64,000 nucleotides of DNA from Cupriavidus numazuensis. Its GTDB lineage: Bacteria; Pseudomonadota; Gammaproteobacteria; Burkholderiales; Burkholderiaceae. Position numbers and translations under genes: made by a program. Position 1 is the stretch's first letter. Each line of letters opens with the position of its first letter. Below the pieces are notes generated by a model. The model saw only the letters and a list, made by a program, of their open reading frames with translations. It did not search any database and was not told the origin of the DNA. Below are positions 57,656 to 64,000 of the stretch, in pieces. Location of the stretch: assembly GCF_905397435.1 (NCBI RefSeq), contig NZ_CAJPVI010000028.1:1-64000 (forward strand). The letters are read 5' to 3'.

Positions 57656-58546
57656 ATGAGTACCGATATTGCTGTCCCTGCTGTGATGGGCGCGAATTGT
57701 CCAGCTGCAGAGAAAATGGATTGGTTGGAAGTGAACGGCGTCAGCCTCCGCTATTCAAGGCACGCAGGGGCGGGACCGCTGTTGGTCCTGATCCATGAGA
57801 TGGGTGGAACGCTGGAGTCCTGGGATGCTGTGTGTAAGTCTCTCGGCGAGAGCGTCAATTGGTTGCGCTACGACACGCGCGGCGCGGGCGGCTCGGAGAA
57901 GTTGAATGGCTCTGTGGCGCTCGACGATCACGTGGACGACCTTCACGCGTTGCTGGAGGCGCTTGACGAACGACGCCCTTTGATTCTCGTGGGCGTCGCG
58001 GTGGGCGCTGCGATTGCACTACGCTTTGCGGCACGCAACGCGGATCGTGTCGTGCGTGTTGTCGGCTTGGCGCCGGCCTGCGGTGTCATTCCCGCGAAGC
58101 AGGCTAGCACTCTGGCGCTGGCAGCTCGGCTTCGTGAGTACGGTATGCGTACGGCATATCCGGCCCTGTTTGAGCTTGGCTGGCCATCGAATTTCGCTGG
58201 CGAGGGCGCACAAAATTTGCTGCAGCGCACGCGATATTTGCGCCGTAGCCTAGCCAATGATGCTTCCAGCTTTGCATACGTGCTCGAAATGCTTGCTGGA
58301 ACCGACTTGGCAGGAGATCTTGCGGAGCTGTCTACTGAAGTGACGCTGATTGCCGGGTATCACGATGCGTTGCGCCCGCCTGGGGATATTGCCAAATTGG
58401 CGGCGCTCGGAAGGAGTATCGCGTTCGGTACGGTGGCCTCGGGACATTTCATGCCGGTGCAGAGTCCCGGATTAGTGAGCACGCTCCTGCGCCATCGTGC
58501 GCTCGGTGGCGCACCGCTGGCACAGGTGCTGGCAGCATTAGGTTAA
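57656..58546 (+). CDS. Alpha/beta hydrolase, enol-lactonase-like but lacking Ser
   Basis: This 296-residue alpha/beta hydrolase is similar in layout to 3-oxoadipate enol-lactonase: MDWLEVNGVSLRYSRHAGAG, HEMGGTLESWDAVCKSL, RYDTRGAGGSEKL. The nucleophile elbow reads LVGVAVGAAIALRFAAR, so Ala115 replaces the catalytic Ser. The closing His appears in VASGHFMPVQSP. A member without the nucleophile cannot be an ordinary esterase, so the reaction is unknown. GAGGAAAGGA lies directly before the ATG at 57656. It is 20 bases behind the thiolase and 45 before the MBL enzyme. Confidence 0.87.
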   Translation: MSTDIAVPAVMGANCPAAEKMDWLEVNGVSLRYSRHAGAGPLLVLIHEMGGTLESWDAVCKSLGESVNWLRYDTRGAGGSEKLNGSVALDDHVDDLHALLEALDERRPLILVGVAVGAAIALRFAARNADRVVRVVGLAPACGVIPAKQASTLALAARLREYGMRTAYPALFELGWPSNFAGEGAQNLLQRTRYLRRSLANDASSFAYVLEMLAGTDLAGDLAELSTEVTLIAGYHDALRPPGDIAKLAALGRSIAFGTVASGHFMPVQSPGLVSTLLRHRALGGAPLAQVLAALG

Positions 58547-58591
58547 CACTTGGATTGAGTGTTGAAGATCAAGGAATTAGGAGACAAGGAA

Positions 58592-59482
58592 ATGATGCAT
58601 TCAAGAATGGTTGGGGACGTTAAGGTTACGCAGATCCTCGAATACAGTGGTCCGACCCACGATCCGGCCTTCCTTTTTCCTGACCTATCAGCCGACTCTC
58701 TAGAGTCGGCGCGCGCTACGATGGCACCGCACCATTGGGTGCCGCACATGAACAAGCTGATTGTTACCATCCAACTCTGGGTGGTGCATGCCGGATCCGA
58801 GATTATCGTTGTCGACACCGGAGTCGGCAATTTCAAACCGCGGCCAGGCATCCCACGCATGCACATGCTCAACACTTTAGTGCGCGAATGGCTAACCGCG
58901 GCGGGAGCGGCGCCGGACAAGGTCACGCACGTGGTATTGACCCACCTGCACGCGGATCACGTTGGTTGGAATACTTCCTGGCAAGACGATCGCTGGGTGC
59001 CGACATTCCCCAATGCAACGTACCACCTGCCAAAACAGGACTTCTTGTTCTGTAAGGAGGGGCGCAATCGGGAGTCCGGGGTGATTGACGTTTTCGGCGA
59101 TTCGTTTTTCGACAGCGTGTTACCCATCGTTGACGAGGGGTTGGCCCAAATGATCGATGGGCCGGAGGAGATCGCCGGTGTGCTCAGCGTCGAAGCTGCA
59201 CCAGGACACAGTCCCGGCCAAGTGGCATTGCGCGTGCGTTCGCGCGGCGAAGAGGCAATATTCTGCGGCGATATTCTCCATAGTCCGTTGCAGATTGTGT
59301 ACCCGGAGATCAATTCCGGCTATTGCATCTGGGCGGACAAAGCGAGGGAGACGCGCTGGAGTTTCCTGGAGCGCGCGGCCCAGCGGGAGGCGCTGGTACT
59401 GCCAGTGCATTTTGGCGCACCTTATTGCGGCTATGTCCGGCGGGAAGGGGAACGCTTTCGGTTTGAGCCGGCGACGTGGTAA
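58592..59482 (+). CDS. MBL-fold metallo-hydrolase
   Basis: This 296-residue metallo-beta-lactamase-fold hydrolase has the metal motif THLHADHVGWNTSW (HxHxDH) near residue 127. Later ligands are AAPGHSPGQVALR (His), FCGDILHSPLQI (Asp) and LPVHFGAPYCG (terminal His). All two-metal ligands are therefore present. Such enzymes open lactones or hydrolyse thioesters, so it may supply the lactonase step that the Ser-less hydrolases cannot. I chose the ATG at 58592, with AGGAGACAAGG upstream; a GTG 11 codons earlier is less likely. Confidence 0.88.
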   Translation: MMHSRMVGDVKVTQILEYSGPTHDPAFLFPDLSADSLESARATMAPHHWVPHMNKLIVTIQLWVVHAGSEIIVVDTGVGNFKPRPGIPRMHMLNTLVREWLTAAGAAPDKVTHVVLTHLHADHVGWNTSWQDDRWVPTFPNATYHLPKQDFLFCKEGRNRESGVIDVFGDSFFDSVLPIVDEGLAQMIDGPEEIAGVLSVEAAPGHSPGQVALRVRSRGEEAIFCGDILHSPLQIVYPEINSGYCIWADKARETRWSFLERAAQREALVLPVHFGAPYCGYVRREGERFRFEPATW

Positions 59483-59575
59483 GTTTGGGCGGTTTCCCGC
59501 TTTCCAATTCAGGAGGTCGTGGGCGGCGCATGCCGAGCGCGGCCTCTTACGGAGCAAGGCGCACCCGTGGCAAAC

Positions 59576-60496
59576 ATGTACTTCGACATCACTGACTTTC
59601 GGCTTTTCGTCAATGTGGCCGACACGTCCAGCCTCACCCGCGGAGCGGAGCGAACGTTCCTGTCAGTGCCCGCGGCAAGCAACCGTATTAAGCATCTCGA
59701 AGAGCGGTTGCAGTTGCGGTTACTTGACCGCTCCCCCCAGCGAGTGGTCTTGACCGAGGCGGGTCGTGCCTATCTGAACGGGGCACGCCACGTCCTATCT
59801 CAGCTCGATGTGCTCAGTGCCGAGTTGCAGCAATTCTCTAATGGACTCAGTGGGCAGCTGCGGTTGCAAGCGAACACTACTGCAGTCACGGAGTATTTGC
59901 CGCCGGTCCTTGGGCGCTTCTTGAAAGTTTTTACAGACGTGCATGTGGACATGCGCGAGCGCATGAGCGATGAGATCGTACGCAACGTGCGAGAGGGAAT
60001 GGCCGAAATCGGCGTGATCTCGGGCAGCGTCATCACAGACGGCGTGGAAAGTGTGCCGTTTGTGTCGAGCCAACTCATGCTGATCACGCCACCGGACCAC
60101 CCGCTATTGTCGCGTGAGCACGTCTACTTCAAAGATACTTTGGACTACCCGTTCGTTGCGCTGATGGAGGGGGCGGCGTCCAACGGCTTCTATGCGAGAG
60201 CGGCTGCCGCATTGAACAAACAGATTACCATCCGTGTCCAGGTCGCCGGGACGGACGCGATCGTGCGCATGGTCGAAGCAGGTGCCGGTATCGCGCTGGT
60301 GCCGAAGGCCTGCATCGCGCGGTTAACCGCGCATATTTCCATTGGGGTGCGCGACCTCAGCGACCCATGGTCGATTCGTGAGTTCCGCGTATGCGCCCGC
60401 GAGTTCGCAGAACTGTCACCGATCGCGCGCGAATTCGCCACGATGCTCGTGGACGAATACCGTCAGACACCAAACGGTGCACCGGCGAATTTCTAG
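59576..60496 (+). CDS. LysR-family transcriptional regulator
   Basis: This 306-residue LysR regulator has its HTH in DFRLFVNVADTSSLTRGAER, followed by VPAASNRIKHLEERLQLRLL. The LDRSPQRVVLTEAGRAYL wing follows, and the effector domain spans about 90-295 (EMVEAGAGIALVPKA-like text: VRMVEAGAGIALVPKACIAR). Start at the ATG 59576; a GTG three codons earlier is possible. It follows the MBL gene by 93 bases on the same strand. It probably regulates the divergent units at 56.1-56.4 kb with a pathway intermediate as effector. Confidence 0.88.
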   Translation: MYFDITDFRLFVNVADTSSLTRGAERTFLSVPAASNRIKHLEERLQLRLLDRSPQRVVLTEAGRAYLNGARHVLSQLDVLSAELQQFSNGLSGQLRLQANTTAVTEYLPPVLGRFLKVFTDVHVDMRERMSDEIVRNVREGMAEIGVISGSVITDGVESVPFVSSQLMLITPPDHPLLSREHVYFKDTLDYPFVALMEGAASNGFYARAAAALNKQITIRVQVAGTDAIVRMVEAGAGIALVPKACIARLTAHISIGVRDLSDPWSIREFRVCAREFAELSPIAREFATMLVDEYRQTPNGAPANF

Positions 60497-60538
60497 CGGA
60501 AGTCGCTCCCAAACAGAACAGCCCTATAGGAGGCAAGG

Positions 60539-61057
60539 TTGTCGTACCAAAATTCCAGTACGATCGGGAAAAGTGAGTCCAATGTTCCGGACGAAGTAAT
60601 GTTACGCCTGCAGCGGCTGGCAGATGAGCTCGAAATTACGCAGTTGCGTGGTCGCTACTGCGACTTGCTTGACTCGCGGCGGTGGGAGTCTTTCGTTGGA
60701 CTATTTACTGAGGATGGGGTGTTTGAAGGGATAGACCGTGCAGTAGGCCGTGAGGAGATTCACCGCTTCTTTTCAGAGGACGTGCCGGCATTAGCAGAGG
60801 GCTTTTGGCATTTCTGTACCAATGGCACTGTGTCGATCGACGGAGATATTGCAACGGGACGGATATCGATGCTGTATCTGTCGGTCAGCAGCGGAAAGTC
60901 CTATGTATCTGCAGGACATTACGACGATGTGTTAGTTCGTACGCCGCAAGGCTGGCGATTTCACTCCCGAAAGATCAGCTTCTACTTTTATAGTGAGTTG
61001 AAAGACGGCTTTAGTGGAAAACCGCCAATGCCGTTGCTGGACAGAGCTGGCCCGTAG
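60539..61057 (+). CDS. SnoaL/NTF2-like protein
   Basis: This 172-residue protein has the cone-shaped NTF2-like fold of SnoaL and of aromatic dioxygenase small subunits. The N-terminal helix ADELEITQLRGRYCDLLDSR, WESFVGLFTEDGVFEG and GREEIHRFFSEDVP lead in. AGHYDDVLVRTPQGWRFHSR holds the typical end strand. These proteins isomerise, hydrate or decarboxylate small ring compounds. The start is the TTG at 60539, because AGGAGGCAAGG precedes it and no ATG fits. It is the last gene of the plus-strand unit, behind the LysR gene. Confidence 0.8.
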   Translation: MSYQNSSTIGKSESNVPDEVMLRLQRLADELEITQLRGRYCDLLDSRRWESFVGLFTEDGVFEGIDRAVGREEIHRFFSEDVPALAEGFWHFCTNGTVSIDGDIATGRISMLYLSVSSGKSYVSAGHYDDVLVRTPQGWRFHSRKISFYFYSELKDGFSGKPPMPLLDRAGP

Positions 61058-61302
61058 TATCTGCGGTTCCGAGAGACAAGCGCGGTGCGTGCAGGCAGTG
61101 GATGAGCGCCAGCAATCCGCGCGTGCGAGCGGGCCGCTCCCTCGAGCAATGGATGATTCGCCGCCTCTGCCAAGACCCTGGGAGGTGGTCGGGCAAGGGA
61201 GCGAGGACATTCCGGTCTCCGGCAGATTCAGAGGACTCCTCCCGGAGACTGCATCCCTCAGAAATGAAAGGGTGGGGTCAACTCTGATTACCCCGGAGAT
61301 CT
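61058..61302. other. No recognisable gene
   Basis: The 245 bases after the SnoaL gene hold no frame with a family signature. The segment GGGTCAACTCTGATTACCCC near 61275 looks like part of an IS end, but I cannot assign it. Confidence 0.4.
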
Positions 61303-61470
61303 TCAACCGCGCGGATCGCCAGAGCCGTTCGCCGTAGCCCCACAGATCACAGCGGTGGCGGCCACCGAGATCGTCGAGTGGCGGTATTCCTCGGAGCGAC
61401 GATGGATGTTGGTGATATGCACTTCCACCACCGGCCTGCGGATAAGCTTTACGGCATCGAGTACTGGAAT
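61303..61470 (-). pseudogene. aroQ: Type II 3-dehydroquinate dehydratase, C-terminal fragment
   Basis: The minus strand encodes VLDAVKLIRRPVVEVHITNI, then HRRSEEYRHSTISVAATAVI and CGATANGSG before a stop. This is the C-terminal third of AroQ: the EVHxSNIHxRxxFRxxS motif with its catalytic His and Arg, and the VICG turn. The N-terminal two thirds, with the active-site lid, are missing, and the fragment joins an ISL3 transposase piece at about 61470. It cannot work; a catabolic quinate-type dehydratase was probably destroyed here. Confidence 0.75.
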
Positions 61471-61853
61471 CCGTCCGAACGAGAAGCCCGCCCCAGCGCG
61501 TGTAACGCCCGAGCCTGCGATCGCGTACGACGTTGATACCGATCGGCCAAGGCGTGGATGTTCTCGGCAAACGTACGACGAGGGCAGTTGGCGTTCATAC
61601 ACTTGAAGCGACGTACCTCAATGGCGAGAACGACCCGCTGCACGAAAATTGGACGTTCTTCCAGCTTGCGCACATAGTGGCCGTGGAGTCGGTGACTCCA
61701 ACTATGGCAGGCCGGGCACGGTGCCCTGGGAACTGTACTGCGGGCTTCGACAGTAATGGTCTCCCCTTGCACTTCGCTAGAGACGAAGCGCTTCCCCACA
61801 CGGGCGAGAATACGTTTGATCCCACCGAGAACTTGCCTCATGGTAACAATCAA
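61449..61853 (-). pseudogene. ISL3-family transposase, N-terminal fragment
   Basis: The frame encodes 134 residues that are nearly the same as the first 129 of the complete ISL3 transposase at 4965. QVLGGIKRILARVGKRFVSS, the zinc-binding CPACHSWSHRLHG, and CMNANCPRRTFAENIHAL all match. Similarity ends after RSQARALHALGRA, followed by a few unrelated codons reading into aroQ. The catalytic core is therefore gone. Small differences show a related but not identical IS copy. Confidence 0.85.
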
Positions 61854-61915
61854 CGTAGACCAATTGGCCGGAAATCAAGGCCTTGACTCGGCGTCACACA
61901 AAGTGCGGAAGACCC
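61470..61915 (-). mobile_element. Truncated ISL3-family element
   Basis: The left end of an ISL3 element (GGGTCTTCCGCACTTTGTGT on the minus strand, tip at 61915) leads into the transposase fragment. The other end is missing. Just outside the tip is TTTACTACAGTTCACGA, nearly the same as the flank of the orphan right end at 6956. Confidence 0.75.
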
Positions 61916-62426
61916 ATCTTTACTACAGTTCACGACAGCCAGTCCCATCGGGCCAGCATCACCGAATTTGCACTGGCCATCGAACCGCATAAACCTCGAC
62001 ATGCTCGCGGAAAGTTGGCGCGCCTAACGAAATCGCCTCCCCAACATTTGCACGCTCTCCTTCACGGGAGCCTTGGACCGCCCTTCACGCAGGATTGTAG
62101 CTTGCATAACACAATTATCCGCGCCGGGGCAGTTGCCTTGTGTTCCGAGGATGGCAGCTTTTCGCTGCTTCCGTTCTGAATGATCGATCTTCCGCCGCTG
62201 CTGATCTCTGCCGCCTGCTTCATAGAGTACCTGGACTGCGGAATGCCCATACTCCCCGTCCTCGCTCGAATGGCCCCGTGCCCTTGCTCGAGTCGCCTCG
62301 CTATGAAAAAAGTTACTTGCATAAGTGGATGTAATTGGCTACGCTGCGTCCAATAAATATGAATTCACGGGCCGTCGGCGCCAACGTTGGCGGTTGCATC
62401 GCGGGATTTCAGTGAAGGAGACAAAG
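61916..62426. other. No recognisable gene; promoter region of SBP 3
   Basis: The 510 bases between the IS tip and the third SBP contain only short frames without family signatures. The promoter of SBP 3 must lie in the last 150 bases; ATAAATATGAATTC near 62353 is AT-rich, but no clear boxes were found. The shared 43-bp block is absent here. Confidence 0.4.
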
Positions 62427-63641
62427 ATGAACAAAAGTGCTGTATTGGCCTCGTTTATGGCGCTGTGTGTCAGCGGCGGTAACGTACTTGCTCAGTCCAA
62501 GATATCGGACGACGTTGTGCGGATTGGTGTGTTGACTGATATGTCAGGCCAGTTTTCTCACGAGTCGGGAGAGGGCTCGGTGACGGCCGTAAAGATGGCG
62601 GTGCAGGATTTCGGCGGAAAGGTCCTTGGGAAGCCGATTGAGGTCATCGTTGCCGACCACCAGAACAAGCCAGACGTTGCCGCTACCCGTGCGCGCGAAT
62701 GGTTTGACACACGTGGCGTGGACATGGTGACGAACCTCATCAATTCCGCCGTGGCACTGTCCGTTGTGAACGTTGCGAGAGAGAAGAATCGCATTGCAAT
62801 CGTGAACGGCTCTGGCTCATCCCGCCTGACCGGCGACGGATGTACCCCAAATAGCATTCACTATGCATATGACACCTATGCTCTTGCCACCGGCACTGCA
62901 AAAGCGCTAATCGGGCAGAAGCTCGATTCCTGGTACTTCCTCACCGCTGATTATGCTTTCGGCCATTCACTTGAGGCGGATGCGGTTCAGGTGGTCAAGG
63001 CTGCTGGTGGGAACGTTGTCGGCTCGCTTCGCTATCCCGTTGACGCGAGCGATCACTCGTCATTCCTTCTCCAGGCGCAGGCTTCCAAGGCGAAGGTGGT
63101 TGCCATGGCAGGTTCCGGCAAGGGCTTCGTCAATGCGATGAAGGCAGCTTCAGAGTTTGGTTTGACACAAGGTAAGCAAACCATTGCCGGTCTGCTGGTA
63201 TGGGATACCGACATCCACGCGCTTGGCTTGAAGGAGGCACAGGGGCTCGTCCTCACAACGGCGTTCTACTGGGACCGCGATGACGCGACGCGCGCATGGT
63301 CGAAGCGATTTAACGAAAAGATGAAGCGCATGCCTCATATGGGAGACGCTGGCGATTACTCATCGACCATGCACTACCTCAAGGCGGTGCAAGCAGCAGG
63401 TACTGACGAGGCCGGCGCTGTGATGACAAAGATGAGAGAGATGCCAATCAATGACTTCTTCGCGACCAACGGTCACATCCGCGCCGACGGAAGAATGGTG
63501 CACGACATGTACGTTTATAAGGTGAAGAAACCCAGCGAGTCCAAGTACGCTTGGGACTATATGACGTTACTGAAGACCATCCCCGCTGACCAAGCCTTCC
63601 GCCCACTTGCCGAGAGCAAGTGCCCGCTAGTCCGGAAGTAA
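62427..63641 (+). CDS. ABC transporter substrate-binding protein 3 (branched-chain amino acid type)
   Basis: This 404-residue periplasmic binding protein of the LivK/AmiC type has a leader (MNKSAVLASFMALCVSGGNV, cleavage after LAQ). It continues DDVVRIGVLTDMSGQFSHES, KMAVQDFGGKVLGKPIEVIV and WYFLTADYAFGHSLEADAVQ. It is of the SBP family with the VTNLINSAVALSVVNVAREK segment, common in aromatic-acid uptake systems. It is clearly different from SBP 1 and 2. GAAGGAG lies before the ATG at 62427. A LivG ATPase gene starts 114 bases downstream, so another LivHMGF set likely continues beyond the window. Confidence 0.92.
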   Translation: MNKSAVLASFMALCVSGGNVLAQSKISDDVVRIGVLTDMSGQFSHESGEGSVTAVKMAVQDFGGKVLGKPIEVIVADHQNKPDVAATRAREWFDTRGVDMVTNLINSAVALSVVNVAREKNRIAIVNGSGSSRLTGDGCTPNSIHYAYDTYALATGTAKALIGQKLDSWYFLTADYAFGHSLEADAVQVVKAAGGNVVGSLRYPVDASDHSSFLLQAQASKAKVVAMAGSGKGFVNAMKAASEFGLTQGKQTIAGLLVWDTDIHALGLKEAQGLVLTTAFYWDRDDATRAWSKRFNEKMKRMPHMGDAGDYSSTMHYLKAVQAAGTDEAGAVMTKMREMPINDFFATNGHIRADGRMVHDMYVYKVKKPSESKYAWDYMTLLKTIPADQAFRPLAESKCPLVRK

Positions 63642-63754
63642 CCACCTCTCAATAACTTTCTCCTCGGCGGCAGGCCTGCCGCTGCGGAGAAAGACGCTGA
63701 ATGCATTGCGCATTCTGGCGGGGCGAGGCGCACCTTCAAACATGACGAATTGCG

Positions 63755-64000
63755 ATGTCATCCTCCATCCTGGTAGTTCGAAACCTAAGCAAATCCTTCA
63801 AAGGATTTACCGCTGTCAATGACGTCAGCTTCTCCGTGCAGCGCGGTTCGATTCACGCATTGATTGGACCCAACGGAGCAGGGAAGACCACGTGCTTCAA
63901 TCTGCTCACAAAATTTCTGGAGCCCTCTGCGGGAACCATTCACTTCAACGACATTGACATCACCCACGAGGCTCCCGCCAGAGTCGCCCGCCGGGGTGTC
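63755..64000 (+). CDS. livG: ABC ATPase LivG-like (incomplete at window end)
   Basis: The first 82 codons of a LivG-type ATPase are present: ILVVRNLSKSFKGFTAVNDV, then Walker A GPNGAGKTTCFNLLTKFLEP (about residues 37-45 for the loop). The typical LivG sequence GTIHFNDIDITHEAPARVAR follows. The signature, Walker B and switch parts lie beyond base 64000. It follows SBP 3 on the same strand and belongs to its importer. The ATG at 63755 is chosen for fit with LivG starts; no strong ribosome binding site is seen. Confidence 0.88.
   Translation, partial: MSSSILVVRNLSKSFKGFTAVNDVSFSVQRGSIHALIGPNGAGKTTCFNLLTKFLEPSAGTIHFNDIDITHEAPARVARRGV

Noticed and set aside
1..64000. CRISPR array, toxin-antitoxin or other defence locus
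   Set aside because: No regularly spaced short repeats and no recognisable defence genes were found.

Overview
The window looks like an accessory, catabolic stretch of a GC-rich Burkholderiales genome. The best guess is a Cupriavidus-like Burkholderiaceae member, with Bordetella/Achromobacter-type relatives as alternatives. The reasons are Bug-type (tripartite tricarboxylate family) periplasmic receptors, a Burkholderiales-type porin, many LysR and IclR regulators facing catabolic operons, and several branched-chain-amino-acid-type ABC and TRAP importers. No rRNA, tRNA or CRISPR array was seen.

Layout. (1) 1-7.0 kb is a scrapyard of mobile DNA: a cut Tn5/IS4-type transposase, a chemotaxis receptor missing its N-terminus plus further receptor debris on both strands, a tiny cysteine-rich (metallothionein-like) gene, joined fragments of an SDR and a biotin carboxylase, TnsB/TniQ-like transposon remains, one intact ISL3-family element and extra solo ISL3 ends. 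(2) 7.0-9.1 kb is a LysR regulator divergent from a tartrate/D-malate-type dehydrogenase. (3) 9.2-32.4 kb is a large catabolic locus. IclR regulator 1 is divergent from hydantoinase A/B, a complete ABC importer (SBP-LivHMGF), a class III aminotransferase, a cupin, a BKACE-type cleavage enzyme and a DMT exporter. On the minus strand follow a second, paralogous SBP, a class II aldolase, a TRAP importer (QMP) and a PanE-like reductase. Then come IclR regulator 2, a frameshifted D-glutamate-cyclase-like (DUF1445) gene and a porin. (4) 32.9-39.7 kb holds an MFS transporter, RidA, DUF4392 (D-glutamate cyclase C-terminal family) and a threonine-dehydratase-like enzyme, followed upstream by a LysR gene, and then a divergent D-2-hydroxyacid (FAD) dehydrogenase ending in a strong terminator. 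(5) 39.76-44.35 kb is a group II intron placed directly behind that terminator; its reverse transcriptase is split by a 2.7-kb serine-recombinase element. (6) 45.2-61.1 kb is a second catabolic locus resembling a CoA-dependent beta-ketoadipate-type pathway: CoA transferase A/B, two thiolases, acyl-CoA dehydrogenase, enoyl-CoA hydratase, SDR, a muconolactone-isomerase-like protein, two hydrolases lacking the nucleophilic serine, an MBL hydrolase, an MFS importer and two Bug receptors. (7) 61.3-64 kb holds an aroQ tail cut by an ISL3 fragment, then a third SBP and the start of its LivG.

How the genes work together. The first locus appears to be one regulon. Three separate intergenic regions (before hyuA, before the second SBP and before the porin) carry the same promoter: a TTGCNT -35 box, exactly 17 bp, a CATANT -10 box, and a conserved gapless block running on downstream, 43 bp from the -10 onward. 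The two IclR paralogues beside two of these copies are the natural candidates to bind it. Outer-membrane entry (porin), periplasmic capture (two SBPs), inner-membrane import and cytosolic breakdown would then be co-regulated. The substrate cannot be read from sequence; hydantoinase/oxoprolinase plus D-glutamate-cyclase families suggest a cyclic amide or 5-oxoproline-like compound, which is inference only.

The most unusual structures are the shared 43-bp promoter-operator, the element-inside-an-intron nesting, the two D-glutamate-cyclase halves in one neighbourhood, and two alpha/beta hydrolases with alanine at the nucleophile position.
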